From positions 1 through 46,883 of IMG/VR virus record IMGVR_UViG_3300047408_000148: 46,883 bases of DNA; one strand, 5' to 3'. Below, in pieces: positions 30,213-37,474 of this stretch. The translations under genes and the position numbers were made by a program. Numbering within the stretch: the first letter of the stretch is position 1; each line of letters opens with the position of its first letter. The DNA comes from a virus. The notes under the pieces are model-generated. The model saw nothing but the letters and a program-made list of their open reading frames with translations, did no database searches and was not told the DNA's origin.

Positions 30213-31278
30213 TCTGGATCATTTCGCGGAGTCCTATTGGGACCCGCGGCGGCATGTCCTGGTGGGCGGGGCGTTCGATCCGCTCCACGAAGGACATCTG
30301 GCGTATTTCGAGGAGGCGCGGAAGCTGGGACCTTTGGTATGTGCGGTTAGCCCAGACCGGACCGTGGCAGCGAAAGGAAAGATTCCGTGCCTCCCGGAAG
30401 CTACGAGACTCAAGGTATTGAATGCGTGCTCGCTGGTGGAGCATGTGATTCTGGCCGCGGATAAGGCCGCCGTCATTCGGGCGTTGAAGCCGAAGGCGTA
30501 TGTCATCGGCTCGGACTGGCTGACCGCCTTTCCCGACGAGGAGAAGCAAGCCTGCCTCGATGTCACCACGCGTGTCGTGTTTGCCAGTTGTCGCGAAAAC
30601 TCCTCCACCGCGCTCCTGGCTGACTACGAGCGCAGACGCAACGCTAGGAAGCTCTACGCATTTGAACAGTTCATCCAGCAGCAGCAACCAGCCGCGAAGC
30701 CGTGGGAACCGGTCATTGACTACTCATGGGAGGCGCGGAAGGTGGTCGAGGGACCGCACGCGCAGTTGATTAAGGATGCGTTTGCACCGAGACACGCACT
30801 TGATGCCGGCTGTGGACGACACGGGATTCTCGTTCGTATGCTGCGCAATCTAGGCGTGGATGCCGTTGGCTTTGATGCACAAGCGGAATGCGTAGAGGAC
30901 CAGAAATATCGCTGGCGCTACATGCTGTATGAAGACGATCTGCTCACTGCCGAACGTGAAGAAAGCGGAGAACCGTGCGACCTCGTCATCTGCCGCGAAG
31001 TCTTAGAGCACCTGACCGTCCGCCAGTTGGCCGTCGCGGTGCGCAACCTCGTGACGCTGTCCAGTAAATATGTCTATGTCACGACGAGGTTCACAACAGG
31101 CCCACATCTGCTGGACGTAGACGGCTCTGACTCGCTCGACCCCACACACATCAGCATGTTGAATCAGGATCTGCTCAGAACGCTGTTTGTGCTGGAGGGC
31201 TGTACACGCCGTGCTGACCTCGAGCAGAAGCTGGACTGGATGAAGAAATCCCGCGTGCTGGTCTACCAAGTGCCATGA
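30199..31278 (+). CDS. Bifunctional nucleotidyltransferase / methyltransferase fusion
   Basis: A 359-residue protein with two domains. Residues of about 18-130 are a cytidylyltransferase-like nucleotidyltransferase with GGAFDPLHEGHL (23-34, the GxFDxxHxGH motif) and a later conserved GSDW. Residues of about 195-320 are a Rossmann methyltransferase with LDAGCG (about 201-206) and ICREVLEHL. I started it at ATG 30199, where the sequence becomes family-like. Such nucleotidyltransferases activate a phosphorylated sugar, alcohol or lipid head group. The fusion could activate and methylate the same small molecule. It heads the sugar module; the substrate is unknown. Confidence 0.8.
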   Translation: MSICNLDHFAESYWDPRRHVLVGGAFDPLHEGHLAYFEEARKLGPLVCAVSPDRTVAAKGKIPCLPEATRLKVLNACSLVEHVILAADKAAVIRALKPKAYVIGSDWLTAFPDEEKQACLDVTTRVVFASCRENSSTALLADYERRRNARKLYAFEQFIQQQQPAAKPWEPVIDYSWEARKVVEGPHAQLIKDAFAPRHALDAGCGRHGILVRMLRNLGVDAVGFDAQAECVEDQKYRWRYMLYEDDLLTAEREESGEPCDLVICREVLEHLTVRQLAVAVRNLVTLSSKYVYVTTRFTTGPHLLDVDGSDSLDPTHISMLNQDLLRTLFVLEGCTRRADLEQKLDWMKKSRVLVYQVP

Positions 31279-31388
31279 CGTGGACTGATTACTTCTACTG
31301 CTTCCTGCTGGTGGTGTTCCAGGTGCTGGCCGAGGGCTGGCTGGACGAATGGCGGGATCGTCGCCATGCGAGGCGCAACCGTGATTGA
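31275..31388 (+). CDS. Very small membrane protein
   Basis: A 37-residue peptide with one hydrophobic helix (about 6-21) and a basic Arg-rich tail, overlapping the preceding stop (ATGA) and the next gene's start. The linkage suggests translation; the role is unknown. Confidence 0.45.
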   Translation: MTWTDYFYCFLLVVFQVLAEGWLDEWRDRRHARRNRD

Positions 31389-32118
31389 CGCCGTGCTCTC
31401 GTATCACATGAATCCGCAGACGTGCGGGGTCAGTAAATTCAACCATGTGCTGGCGAAGCGATTGGGCGTTTCGGTCGGACCGCTGCACAGCATGTGTATC
31501 AACTACGAGCATCCGCTGGTGTCGATTAAGCCGTCCGAGATTCACCCAGAAGAACTCTTTCGCTCGTGGCACACCTATGACCTCCTGCTGCATGACCGCT
31601 CGCTGAATTCGGAGAGCGACCTCGTGCAATCCGCCGGTCGCGTCTGGTATGCCGATGAGCTCGGCTGTCCGTCCACCATCGACGGCAACCCACACCGCGG
31701 GGCCTATCGCGTGCTGGTCTTTGGGATGGCGCACAAGCTGAACCTGCCGCACTTTGAGAAGTTGAAAGGGCAACTCGATGAAGCACACCCGGACTACACG
31801 GTCGAACTCTCGACAGCGGTCCATGAAGGCACCCCGTGGGACGAGGCGCTTACGGAGTCTGTCGCTGCCATGCGGCGCATCTACGGTGACAAGCTCAGAG
31901 TGCTTGGTTTCCTCGGTGATGACGCTCTCGCCAAAACACTTCAAGAAGTTGATGCGGTTGCGGCGTATTTCGTTCCTGCTCTAAGAGCGAACAATACGTC
32001 CTATTGGGCGGCGGTCGAAGCAGGCAAAACCATCTACACCAACCGGGACGAGCACTCCCCGAAAGAGACTGACCCGCCCGCGTCATGGGACAAACTCGTG
32101 GAGTTAATCCGTGCGTGA
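31366..32118 (+). CDS. Glycosyltransferase-like protein (GT4-type fold)
   Basis: A 250-residue protein. The N-terminus has VLSYHMNPQTCGVSKFNHVLAK, like the first strand and glycine loop of GT4-like transferases, and the C-terminal part has FLGDDALAKTLQEVDAVAAYFVPALRANNTSYWAAVEAGKTIY (in pieces), like the donor-binding region. It is shorter than usual GT4 enzymes (about 350-400 residues), so it may be a reduced or divergent version. It would transfer an activated sugar, probably the nonulosonate or a sugar built by its neighbours. Confidence 0.6.
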   Translation: MRGATVIDAVLSYHMNPQTCGVSKFNHVLAKRLGVSVGPLHSMCINYEHPLVSIKPSEIHPEELFRSWHTYDLLLHDRSLNSESDLVQSAGRVWYADELGCPSTIDGNPHRGAYRVLVFGMAHKLNLPHFEKLKGQLDEAHPDYTVELSTAVHEGTPWDEALTESVAAMRRIYGDKLRVLGFLGDDALAKTLQEVDAVAAYFVPALRANNTSYWAAVEAGKTIYTNRDEHSPKETDPPASWDKLVELIRA

Positions 32119-33169
32119 ACTGATCATCGACGAGCGTCGGATTGCGGACGACGAGCCCTGCTATGTGGTGGCGGAACTCGGTCACAACCATGGCGGATCG
32201 TTCGACACCGCAAAGGGCATGATCCATGCGGCGGCAGATTCTGGCGCACACGCCGTGAAACTCCAGAAGCGGGACAATCAGACCCTCTACAGTAAAGCCC
32301 TGCTGGATCAGGTCTACGACAACGAGAACAGCTACGGCCCCACCTATGGCGCGCACCGGGAAGCCTTAGAGCTCTCCGCGGAGGATTTACAGAAGCTCCA
32401 CGCACTGGCTCGGTGGCGTCAGGTAGCGTGCTTTGCCACGGCGTTCGATGAAGCGTCCGCGGATGTCCTGGCGGAACTCGGCTATCCTGCGTTCAAACTC
32501 GCCTCTGGCGCGTTGACGGACCTCGCCCTGCTCAAGTATGTCGGCCAGTTTCACAAGCCGATCATCCTCTCCACCGGGGGTGGAGCCTACTGCCATGTCG
32601 ATGAGGCCGTGAATGTCCTGACCGGCACTGGGGCACCCTTTGCCTTGCTCCATGCGACCGCGGCGTATCCCTGCCAGTTCACCGAGTTGAACCTGAAGTG
32701 CATTCCGGTGATGCGGGAACGGTATCCGGACGTAGTCATTGGCTGGTCCGCGCACGTCCACAATATCTCGATGATGCTGCAGGCCCACGCCTACGGAGCC
32801 AGAATCCTCGAATGCCATTTCACGTTGAACCGCTCGAGCAAGGGAACGGACCATGCCTTCAGCCTCGAACCCGCCACGCTCCGGAAACTCTGCAAAGACC
32901 TGGAGCGAGCGCATCAGGCGGCGGGCGATGGCGTCAAGGTCTACTACGAATCAGAGCGCAAGCCTATCTCGAAAATGCGGCGCCGTCATACCGCTGACGG
33001 ATTGCGCATCACAGGAGCCCTCGATGGTCTTACTGGAGAAACTACAGCAACGGATTCTGGAGCGCGAGTGGGGACAGGAAGTCTTCATTGTGGAGTCCCC
33101 GAACTATCTCGGCAAGATTCTCCACATGAGAAAAGGCACGAAAGGCGGTCTGCAATACCACGTCGATAA
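32111..33169 (+). CDS. neuB: Sialic-acid-synthase family (NeuB-like nonulosonate synthase)
   Basis: A 352-residue protein whose first 300 residues are a NeuB TIM barrel: VVAELGHNHGG near the start, AVKLQKR, FKLASGALTD, ILSTGG, LHATAAYPC, GWSAHVHNI and the conserved ECHFTLNRSSKGTDHAFSLEP. It would condense phosphoenolpyruvate with an N-acyl sugar to a nonulosonate. It lacks the C-terminal antifreeze/SAF domain that closes the active site in most NeuB proteins. Residues past about 305 lie over the cupin gene in another frame and look unstructured. Start GTG 32111 overlaps the upstream stop by 8 nt. Which sugar it makes cannot be told. Confidence 0.85.
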   Translation: MRELIIDERRIADDEPCYVVAELGHNHGGSFDTAKGMIHAAADSGAHAVKLQKRDNQTLYSKALLDQVYDNENSYGPTYGAHREALELSAEDLQKLHALARWRQVACFATAFDEASADVLAELGYPAFKLASGALTDLALLKYVGQFHKPIILSTGGGAYCHVDEAVNVLTGTGAPFALLHATAAYPCQFTELNLKCIPVMRERYPDVVIGWSAHVHNISMMLQAHAYGARILECHFTLNRSSKGTDHAFSLEPATLRKLCKDLERAHQAAGDGVKVYYESERKPISKMRRRHTADGLRITGALDGLTGETTATDSGARVGTGSLHCGVPELSRQDSPHEKRHERRSAIPRR

Positions 33170-33413
33170 GGATGAGGCGTTCTATCTCATCGAGGGCGCG
33201 GCGGTGGTCCGGACAGACGCAGGACAGGGGCTGATCGAACTCACCATGAATCCCGGCGAAGGCTTTCGGATTCCACCTGGGGCGATTCATCAGGTCGAGG
33301 CGGTCAGCGACTGCACGCTGATTGAGTGGAGCACACCACATTACGACGACCGCGTGCATGTGGAATCACGGTATGGACTCCCGGAGGCCGGCGGGTTGCC
33401 GACTACGAAATGA
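33024..33413 (+). CDS. Cupin (type II phosphomannose-isomerase-like)
   Basis: A 129-residue single cupin: GQEVFIVESPNYLGKILHM, the metal motif GLQYHVDKDEAFYLIEG (H-x-D-x-E type with Glu), then NPGEGFRIPPGAIHQVEAV for the second motif. The family resembles PMI-type and sugar-metabolising cupins that often accompany neuB clusters. AGGAG lies 6 nt before the ATG. It begins inside the last 146 nt of the NeuB frame, so the two overlap in different frames. The reaction is not known. Confidence 0.8.
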   Translation: MVLLEKLQQRILEREWGQEVFIVESPNYLGKILHMRKGTKGGLQYHVDKDEAFYLIEGAAVVRTDAGQGLIELTMNPGEGFRIPPGAIHQVEAVSDCTLIEWSTPHYDDRVHVESRYGLPEAGGLPTTK

Positions 33414-33541
33414 CACAACTCGGCTTCATTGTACTCTTCGCGATTCTCTGGGTGGCCTCCGTCATCGGGTTGGCGGTGGCGCTTGTCGCGTGGCCCGATG
33501 AACTCGGTAGTTGCCCGAGCCGGTATCGGAGGGGCTGGTGA
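33410..33541 (+). CDS. Small membrane protein inside the sugar module
   Basis: A 43-residue peptide with one transmembrane helix (about 4-28) and a Cys/Arg-rich tail, overlapping the cupin stop (ATGA) and the NeuA start (GTGA). Its conserved coupling suggests it is real. It could anchor the synthesis enzymes at the membrane, but this is speculative. Confidence 0.5.
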   Translation: MTQLGFIVLFAILWVASVIGLAVALVAWPDELGSCPSRYRRGW

Positions 33542-34284
33542 ACATTGTGGCCCTGATTCCCGCTCGCGGTGGCAGCAAGCGCATCCCGCGTAAGAACGTC
33601 AAGCTGCTGGGTGGCAAGCCGCTGATTCAGTGGACGATTGACGCGGCCAAAGCCAGCGGTGTGTTTTTTACCGTTATTGTGTCAACCGACGACGAGGACA
33701 CCAAGCGTGTCGCGCTAGATGCCGGTGCCGGGTTCACGATGCGCCCTGACGGCATCAGCGGTGATGCATCACCAGACATTTACTGGGTGCGTGATGCGAT
33801 GGAACGACAACAGCGCAGCTTTATAAGGGCTGATGCTTTTATGATTCTGCGGCCAACGTCGCCATTCCGAACGGCCGTCACGATCCGGCGAGCGACGGAA
33901 CAGTTTGCGTATGGCAAGTGCTCATCGATCCGCGCCGTTGAGCCTGTCAGGCAACATCCTGGGAAGATGTGGCAGGAGCGTTACGGCAGCATGACTCCTC
34001 TAATTGCGGATGAATGGCCTGCCGCCTCGCACGAGGCTGGACTCACGACACGCATTCCATGGCACTCGCAACCGACGCAATCGCTTCCGAAGGTCTACGT
34101 CCAGAACTCCAGTCTGGAAATCGCGTGGACGTGGTGTGTGACCGTATTCGACAGCATCAGCGGCCCCAAGGTCGCGCCCTTCTTTACTGAGGAGTGGGAA
34201 GGCTTTTCCATTGACTATCCGGAGGACTGGGACCGTGCGGAACGCCATGTGGCCGATCTACAAGCGGCTGCTTCAACGCAGTAA
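33538..34284 (+). CDS. neuA: CMP-nonulosonate synthetase (NeuA-like cytidylyltransferase)
   Basis: A 248-residue nucleotidyltransferase with the NeuA/CMP-KDO synthetase signature: ALIPARGGSKRIPRKN at the start (phosphate-binding loop), GGKPLIQWTI, IVSTDDEDTKRVA, MRPDGISGD, ILRPTSPFR, and a C-terminal FSIDYPEDW. I started it at the GTG overlapping the upstream stop. It would activate the nonulosonate made by the NeuB homologue to its CMP form for a transferase. The nonulosonate specificity is inferred from the adjacent neuB-like gene. Confidence 0.85.
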   Translation: MNIVALIPARGGSKRIPRKNVKLLGGKPLIQWTIDAAKASGVFFTVIVSTDDEDTKRVALDAGAGFTMRPDGISGDASPDIYWVRDAMERQQRSFIRADAFMILRPTSPFRTAVTIRRATEQFAYGKCSSIRAVEPVRQHPGKMWQERYGSMTPLIADEWPAASHEAGLTTRIPWHSQPTQSLPKVYVQNSSLEIAWTWCVTVFDSISGPKVAPFFTEEWEGFSIDYPEDWDRAERHVADLQAAASTQ

Positions 34285-35317
34285 CAAGCCGATTCTCGTC
34301 GGCCCATTCACATCAGAAATCGGCTTCGAGTCGCTGTACTGGGTGCCCTTTGTCCAGTCCCTCGGCATCGACCCCTCCCGGCTGATTCCCATCACGCGAG
34401 GCGGGGCCGCGGTCTGGTATGGCGCACCCCACGGCATTGAACTCTACGATCTGCGCGACCCGAAAGATGTCCGCATCGAGAACATGGTACAGCATGCCCG
34501 CACCGGCCTGCTCAAGCAGACCCGCGTCACCGCATTTGACCGGTCGCTTCTGAAGGATGCGGCCAAGGCCGCTGGGCTGACGTCGTATCACGTCCTCCAC
34601 CCATCCTGGATGTATCAGACCCTCGCCCCGTTCTGGGAGGGGCGCGTCGGGCTGGACTGGATTCTGTCGCGGCTGACCGTGGAACAGACGGTCAATGGCG
34701 TCTCTCAGCGGGCCATTGCCAACCTGCGCGTGTTGCCGTTACCGGAGACTGTGAAACTCCCGGCAAACTTCTGCGCGGCCCGGTTCTATTTCCGTTCAAC
34801 GTTTCCGCACTCCCAGGTGACACTGGATTGTGCGCGGGAATGCCTCAAGCAGATTGCCCAGAACCAGCCGGTCGTCCTGCTCAACCCGGACGTCCATGCA
34901 GACGAGCATGTGGATGTCCCGGTGAAGGACATTCCCAACGTCTTCAAGCTAAGTGATTTTATGAAGACCGCGCCGCGGGATAATCTGGCGATCCAATCTG
35001 CGGTGCTGGCGAAATCGACGGGATTTGTCGGGACCTATGGAGGACTCGCGCAGCTCGCGCTCCGGTTGGGGAAACCCTCGGTCAGCTTCTACTGGGACTG
35101 GAAAGGCACCTCACTCGCGCACAAGCACCTGTCGGAAGCCCTCAGTCTGAACACCGGGATCGCCTTCCTGACCTTGCGCCTGACCGATATTCCCCTGCTC
35201 AAGACGGTGGCTCCGAATCTGTCGTTCCAGACGTCGAGCAGTCAGGGTGGTCTGCAGCAAAGCGGGACCCAGCAACCAGCGCCACAGCCGTCTCATGAGG
35301 AAGGAATCCTATCGTAG
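34247..35317 (+). CDS. Probable glycosyltransferase-fold protein
   Basis: A 356-residue protein (ATG 34247; an earlier ATG at 34211 is possible). It starts with ILVGPFTSEIGFESLYWVPF, similar to GT-B-like enzymes of surface-glycan clusters, and has FVGTYGGLAQLALRLGKPSVSFYWD, a pattern like the nucleotide-sugar binding C-terminal domain. The last 30 residues are Gln/Ser-rich and disordered. It ends the rightward operon and overlaps the convergent gene by 25 nt. The likely role is transfer of the sugar made by the module. The exact family was not identified. Confidence 0.6.
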   Translation: MWPIYKRLLQRSNKPILVGPFTSEIGFESLYWVPFVQSLGIDPSRLIPITRGGAAVWYGAPHGIELYDLRDPKDVRIENMVQHARTGLLKQTRVTAFDRSLLKDAAKAAGLTSYHVLHPSWMYQTLAPFWEGRVGLDWILSRLTVEQTVNGVSQRAIANLRVLPLPETVKLPANFCAARFYFRSTFPHSQVTLDCARECLKQIAQNQPVVLLNPDVHADEHVDVPVKDIPNVFKLSDFMKTAPRDNLAIQSAVLAKSTGFVGTYGGLAQLALRLGKPSVSFYWDWKGTSLAHKHLSEALSLNTGIAFLTLRLTDIPLLKTVAPNLSFQTSSSQGGLQQSGTQQPAPQPSHEEGILS

Positions 35318-35475
35318 TTCCCAATCAGGGAGACATCCGCCGGCAGCCCGTTCCAGACGACGTCATACTCGGTGCCCCAGCGGTCACGATAGGCTCTCGG
35401 CGCAACCGGGGTGACTTCTTTGGGGAGGGTCGGGGATTTCTTCGCCAGTTTGCTGACGACGTAGCGTCTAGGCAT
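35293..35475 (-). CDS. Small protein at the end of the leftward arm
   Basis: A 60-residue protein starting MPRRYVVSKLAKK at 35475, after the overlapping stop of the lysozyme-like gene. It is basic at the N-terminus and Pro/Trp-containing at the C-terminus. It overlaps the end of the rightward operon by 25 nt. The function is unknown. Confidence 0.55.
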   Translation of the reverse strand: MPRRYVVSKLAKKSPTLPKEVTPVAPRAYRDRWGTEYDVVWNGLPADVSLIGNYDRIPSS

Positions 35476-35794
35476 GCACCACGTTCCAGGCTTTCTTGAC
35501 ATTGGTCGGCCAGTTGCCATTCAACCCGGTGGGGTCATTCTTGGCCCCTTGGGGTGCCCAGCGCGAGGCCCAGAACTCCACGAAGCCATCCGGGTCCGTC
35601 TGCTTGATGTAATCGGACATCGCATGCACAGCGGACCGGCAGGTAATCTCAATCGCCTTTTCCACCGTCTCCACCGAGGGCATGGAGCACTGGACAGCTT
35701 TGAGGATGTTGCCTTCCGCCTGAATCACCGCGGCAATCAGGGCAGGGTCAGTCCCAAAATGAGACGAGATGGTTTTCACCTTTTGGTCTATCAT
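35468..35794 (-). CDS. Lytic-enzyme-like protein (candidate lysis gene)
   Basis: A 108-residue protein. ALIAAVIQAEGN near residue 18-29 resembles the catalytic-Glu segment of transglycosylase/lysozyme domains, and FWASRWAPQGAKNDPTGLNGNWPTNVKKAW near the C-terminus is a pattern I know from phage and bacterial peptidoglycan-cutting domains. It lies next to a holin-like coiled-coil/membrane protein gene. The length is short for an intact lysozyme, so it may be a reduced domain. The enzymatic call is tentative. Confidence 0.5.
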   Translation of the reverse strand: MIDQKVKTISSHFGTDPALIAAVIQAEGNILKAVQCSMPSVETVEKAIEITCRSAVHAMSDYIKQTDPDGFVEFWASRWAPQGAKNDPTGLNGNWPTNVKKAWNVVHA

Positions 35795-35991
35795 CAGAAC
35801 CCTAATTTATGCTTCAGCCAATCGACGCCGATGGCACCCACGATGACGCCCACCGACCAGATGGTCTTGATGCGGACCGAGTCGTTCTCGAGCTTGCGGA
35901 CCCGTCCGTTCTGGAGCATGACCGCGGTCTCGATCCGCTGACAGATCCGGTAGACTTCCCCGATTGTGGGTCTGAACTCATGCTCCGACAT
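35794..35991 (-). CDS. XhlA/holin-like protein
   Basis: A 65-residue protein with an N-terminal coiled-coil (VYRICQRIETAV, then RVRKLENDS) and a C-terminal transmembrane helix (about 43-58, SVGVIVGAIGVDW). This matches haemolysin XhlA-like phage proteins that assist holins. I took the ATG 35991; an upstream GTG at 36021 is also possible. The stop overlaps the start of the lytic-enzyme-like gene, so a lysis cassette is likely. Confidence 0.6.
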   Translation of the reverse strand: MSEHEFRPTIGEVYRICQRIETAVMLQNGRVRKLENDSVRIKTIWSVGVIVGAIGVDWLKHKLGF

Positions 35992-36014
35992 ACCCTCACC
36001 CTTGGAGGCGACCT

Positions 36015-36122
36015 GTGACACTTGGCTACCATCCGGAACCGTATTGGTGGAACTACCTGATCGGCATCTTCAAGCCGATTGAACACGCACTCAAACACCT
36101 GACGAAATCCCAAGAGGACTGA
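36015..36122 (+). CDS. Very small protein of a rightward mini-operon
   Basis: A 35-residue open frame starting at GTG 36015 with a strong GGAGG 6 nt upstream. It is Trp/Tyr- and His-rich (MTLGYHPEPYWWNYLIGIF start) and membrane-active in look. Its stop overlaps the next start (TGATG). It is on the plus strand between minus-strand genes, so it would need read-through from the rightward arm or its own promoter. Coding support is the ribosome binding site plus coupling. Confidence 0.45.
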   Translation: MTLGYHPEPYWWNYLIGIFKPIEHALKHLTKSQED

Positions 36123-36238
36123 TGGTCGTCTGGTGGAAGGTTCGCGACTACTTGTTGTTGTGGCTCGCCTTCCTGTTTTGCGTCCCGGTCCTCTTATGGG
36201 GCCTGTACGTGACGGCCGGATTCTTTTTCGGATTCTGA
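36122..36238 (+). CDS. Very small membrane protein of a rightward mini-operon
   Basis: A 38-residue peptide with one strong hydrophobic helix (about 9-37, rich in Leu, Phe, Trp), coupled to the previous 35-residue gene. It overlaps the 3' end of the minus-strand internal-virion gene by 45 nt. A pinholin-like or lysis-regulating role is possible given the adjacent lysis candidates, but it is unproven. Confidence 0.45.
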   Translation: MVVWWKVRDYLLLWLAFLFCVPVLLWGLYVTAGFFFGF

Positions 36239-37474
36239 CCGCACCGTCTCGACCGCGATCCGCGCCGCCGCCGCCGCGGTATACCCATTCTTCGCCAGCT
36301 TCGAGGCGAGGATTGCCGCTCGCGTCATTACCGCTGGTGACAATGCCGCCCGAATCGCTAACGCCGTGGCAATCCCTGCGGCCGGGTCGCGTTCTCGGAC
36401 CCCTTCACCCATCCCCGCCATCCCCGCGATCAGATTCGGGACCGCCGTGGGATTCAAGCCCTTGTTTTCTTCCCGTCCTGCCGCTCGCTTGATGGCTTCT
36501 TCCGCGTCAATCAATCGTCCTTCGCGGGCATTCGCCGGCCCGACCTTGGGTTCCAATCCTTCAATCGCCTGCCGCATCTCTGCGCCGGCGACTTTGCGCG
36601 TGGCAGCTTCCGGGGCGCTCCCCTGCTGTCCAAACGCACGGCTATTCGGTCGGACGGCGGTCTTGATGCTGTTGGCGTTCTCGGCATTGACCTGTGTGAC
36701 CCTGCCTCCAGGCAGATCCAGCGAGGCGTGCTTATCAATGGAGTCCGCCACTTCGAGCGCCGCCTGATAGTCGGCATCTGAGACTCCAGGCTTGTAGTAC
36801 TTTGTCTTCGCGAAGGCGCGAACCTTATCCGCGACCTGTTTCAGGTCTACCTTCCCTTTGGTGCCTTGCAGCATCCCCTGCACTTGCTTGTTGATGTCGT
36901 CAATAAGTCGTCCCGCTCGACGCTGTCCGCCTTCGGTGACCGGCAAGGCTTCATCGAGCGCGGTCTGGACAATCTCCCGCGCCTTGTCAATCTTGACTCC
37001 TGCCAAGGACGGCTTGAGATACCCGCGCATCACGGCTTTGGCGGCTGGCTCAATCGCGTATTTGGATACCCCGGCACCAAGGGCTTCCAACCCACCCTGC
37101 ACGCCACCTTCGGTCGCGATGTCTTTCGCGGCCCCAGTCATTGTCGCGGGTGATTGAATGCCGCGGGCGCGATCGATGAGTTGCTTGATGGCTTCTCCCA
37201 GTCCTCCACCGAGCGTGGCACCGCCAATGGCTCCTGGTGCGCCGCCGACACCAAATCCACCGACAGTGCCACCCATTCCGCCGACGAGTCCGCCGACAGT
37301 GCCGCCAGCCGCTGGGAGTAATCCGGTGAGTGTGTCGGTCAGCGACTGCTGGGGAGCCATGAGCGATGGTCCCTGCTGATAGATCGATTCCATCGCCGTC
37401 TGAATCTGCTTAGGCGTGGCTTCATCCGGGAAGATATGCACCACACCGTCTGGTCCGCGCTGCTTCTGCGGCAT
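36194..37474 (-). CDS. Candidate internal virion (ejection) protein, Gly-rich
   Basis: A 426-residue protein. Residues of about 50-95 are a Gly-rich low-complexity hydrophobic stretch (GGTVGGLVGGMGG and similar) able to insert in membranes, followed by long Ala-rich helices and an Ala-rich C-terminal segment (TALAIRAALSPAVMTRAAIL). These are features of podovirus ejection proteins that leave the head with DNA to form a trans-envelope conduit. It is the last of four such genes, all co-directional from 40.9 kb. The role is inferred from composition and order. Confidence 0.55.
   Translation of the reverse strand: MPQKQRGPDGVVHIFPDEATPKQIQTAMESIYQQGPSLMAPQQSLTDTLTGLLPAAGGTVGGLVGGMGGTVGGFGVGGAPGAIGGATLGGGLGEAIKQLIDRARGIQSPATMTGAAKDIATEGGVQGGLEALGAGVSKYAIEPAAKAVMRGYLKPSLAGVKIDKAREIVQTALDEALPVTEGGQRRAGRLIDDINKQVQGMLQGTKGKVDLKQVADKVRAFAKTKYYKPGVSDADYQAALEVADSIDKHASLDLPGGRVTQVNAENANSIKTAVRPNSRAFGQQGSAPEAATRKVAGAEMRQAIEGLEPKVGPANAREGRLIDAEEAIKRAAGREENKGLNPTAVPNLIAGMAGMGEGVRERDPAAGIATALAIRAALSPAVMTRAAILASKLAKNGYTAAAAARIAVETVRSESEKESGRHVQAP

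Noticed and set aside
35293-35317. A bidirectional terminator between the convergent arms
   Set aside because: The two genes overlap by 25 nt and no stem followed by a T-run is visible on either strand.
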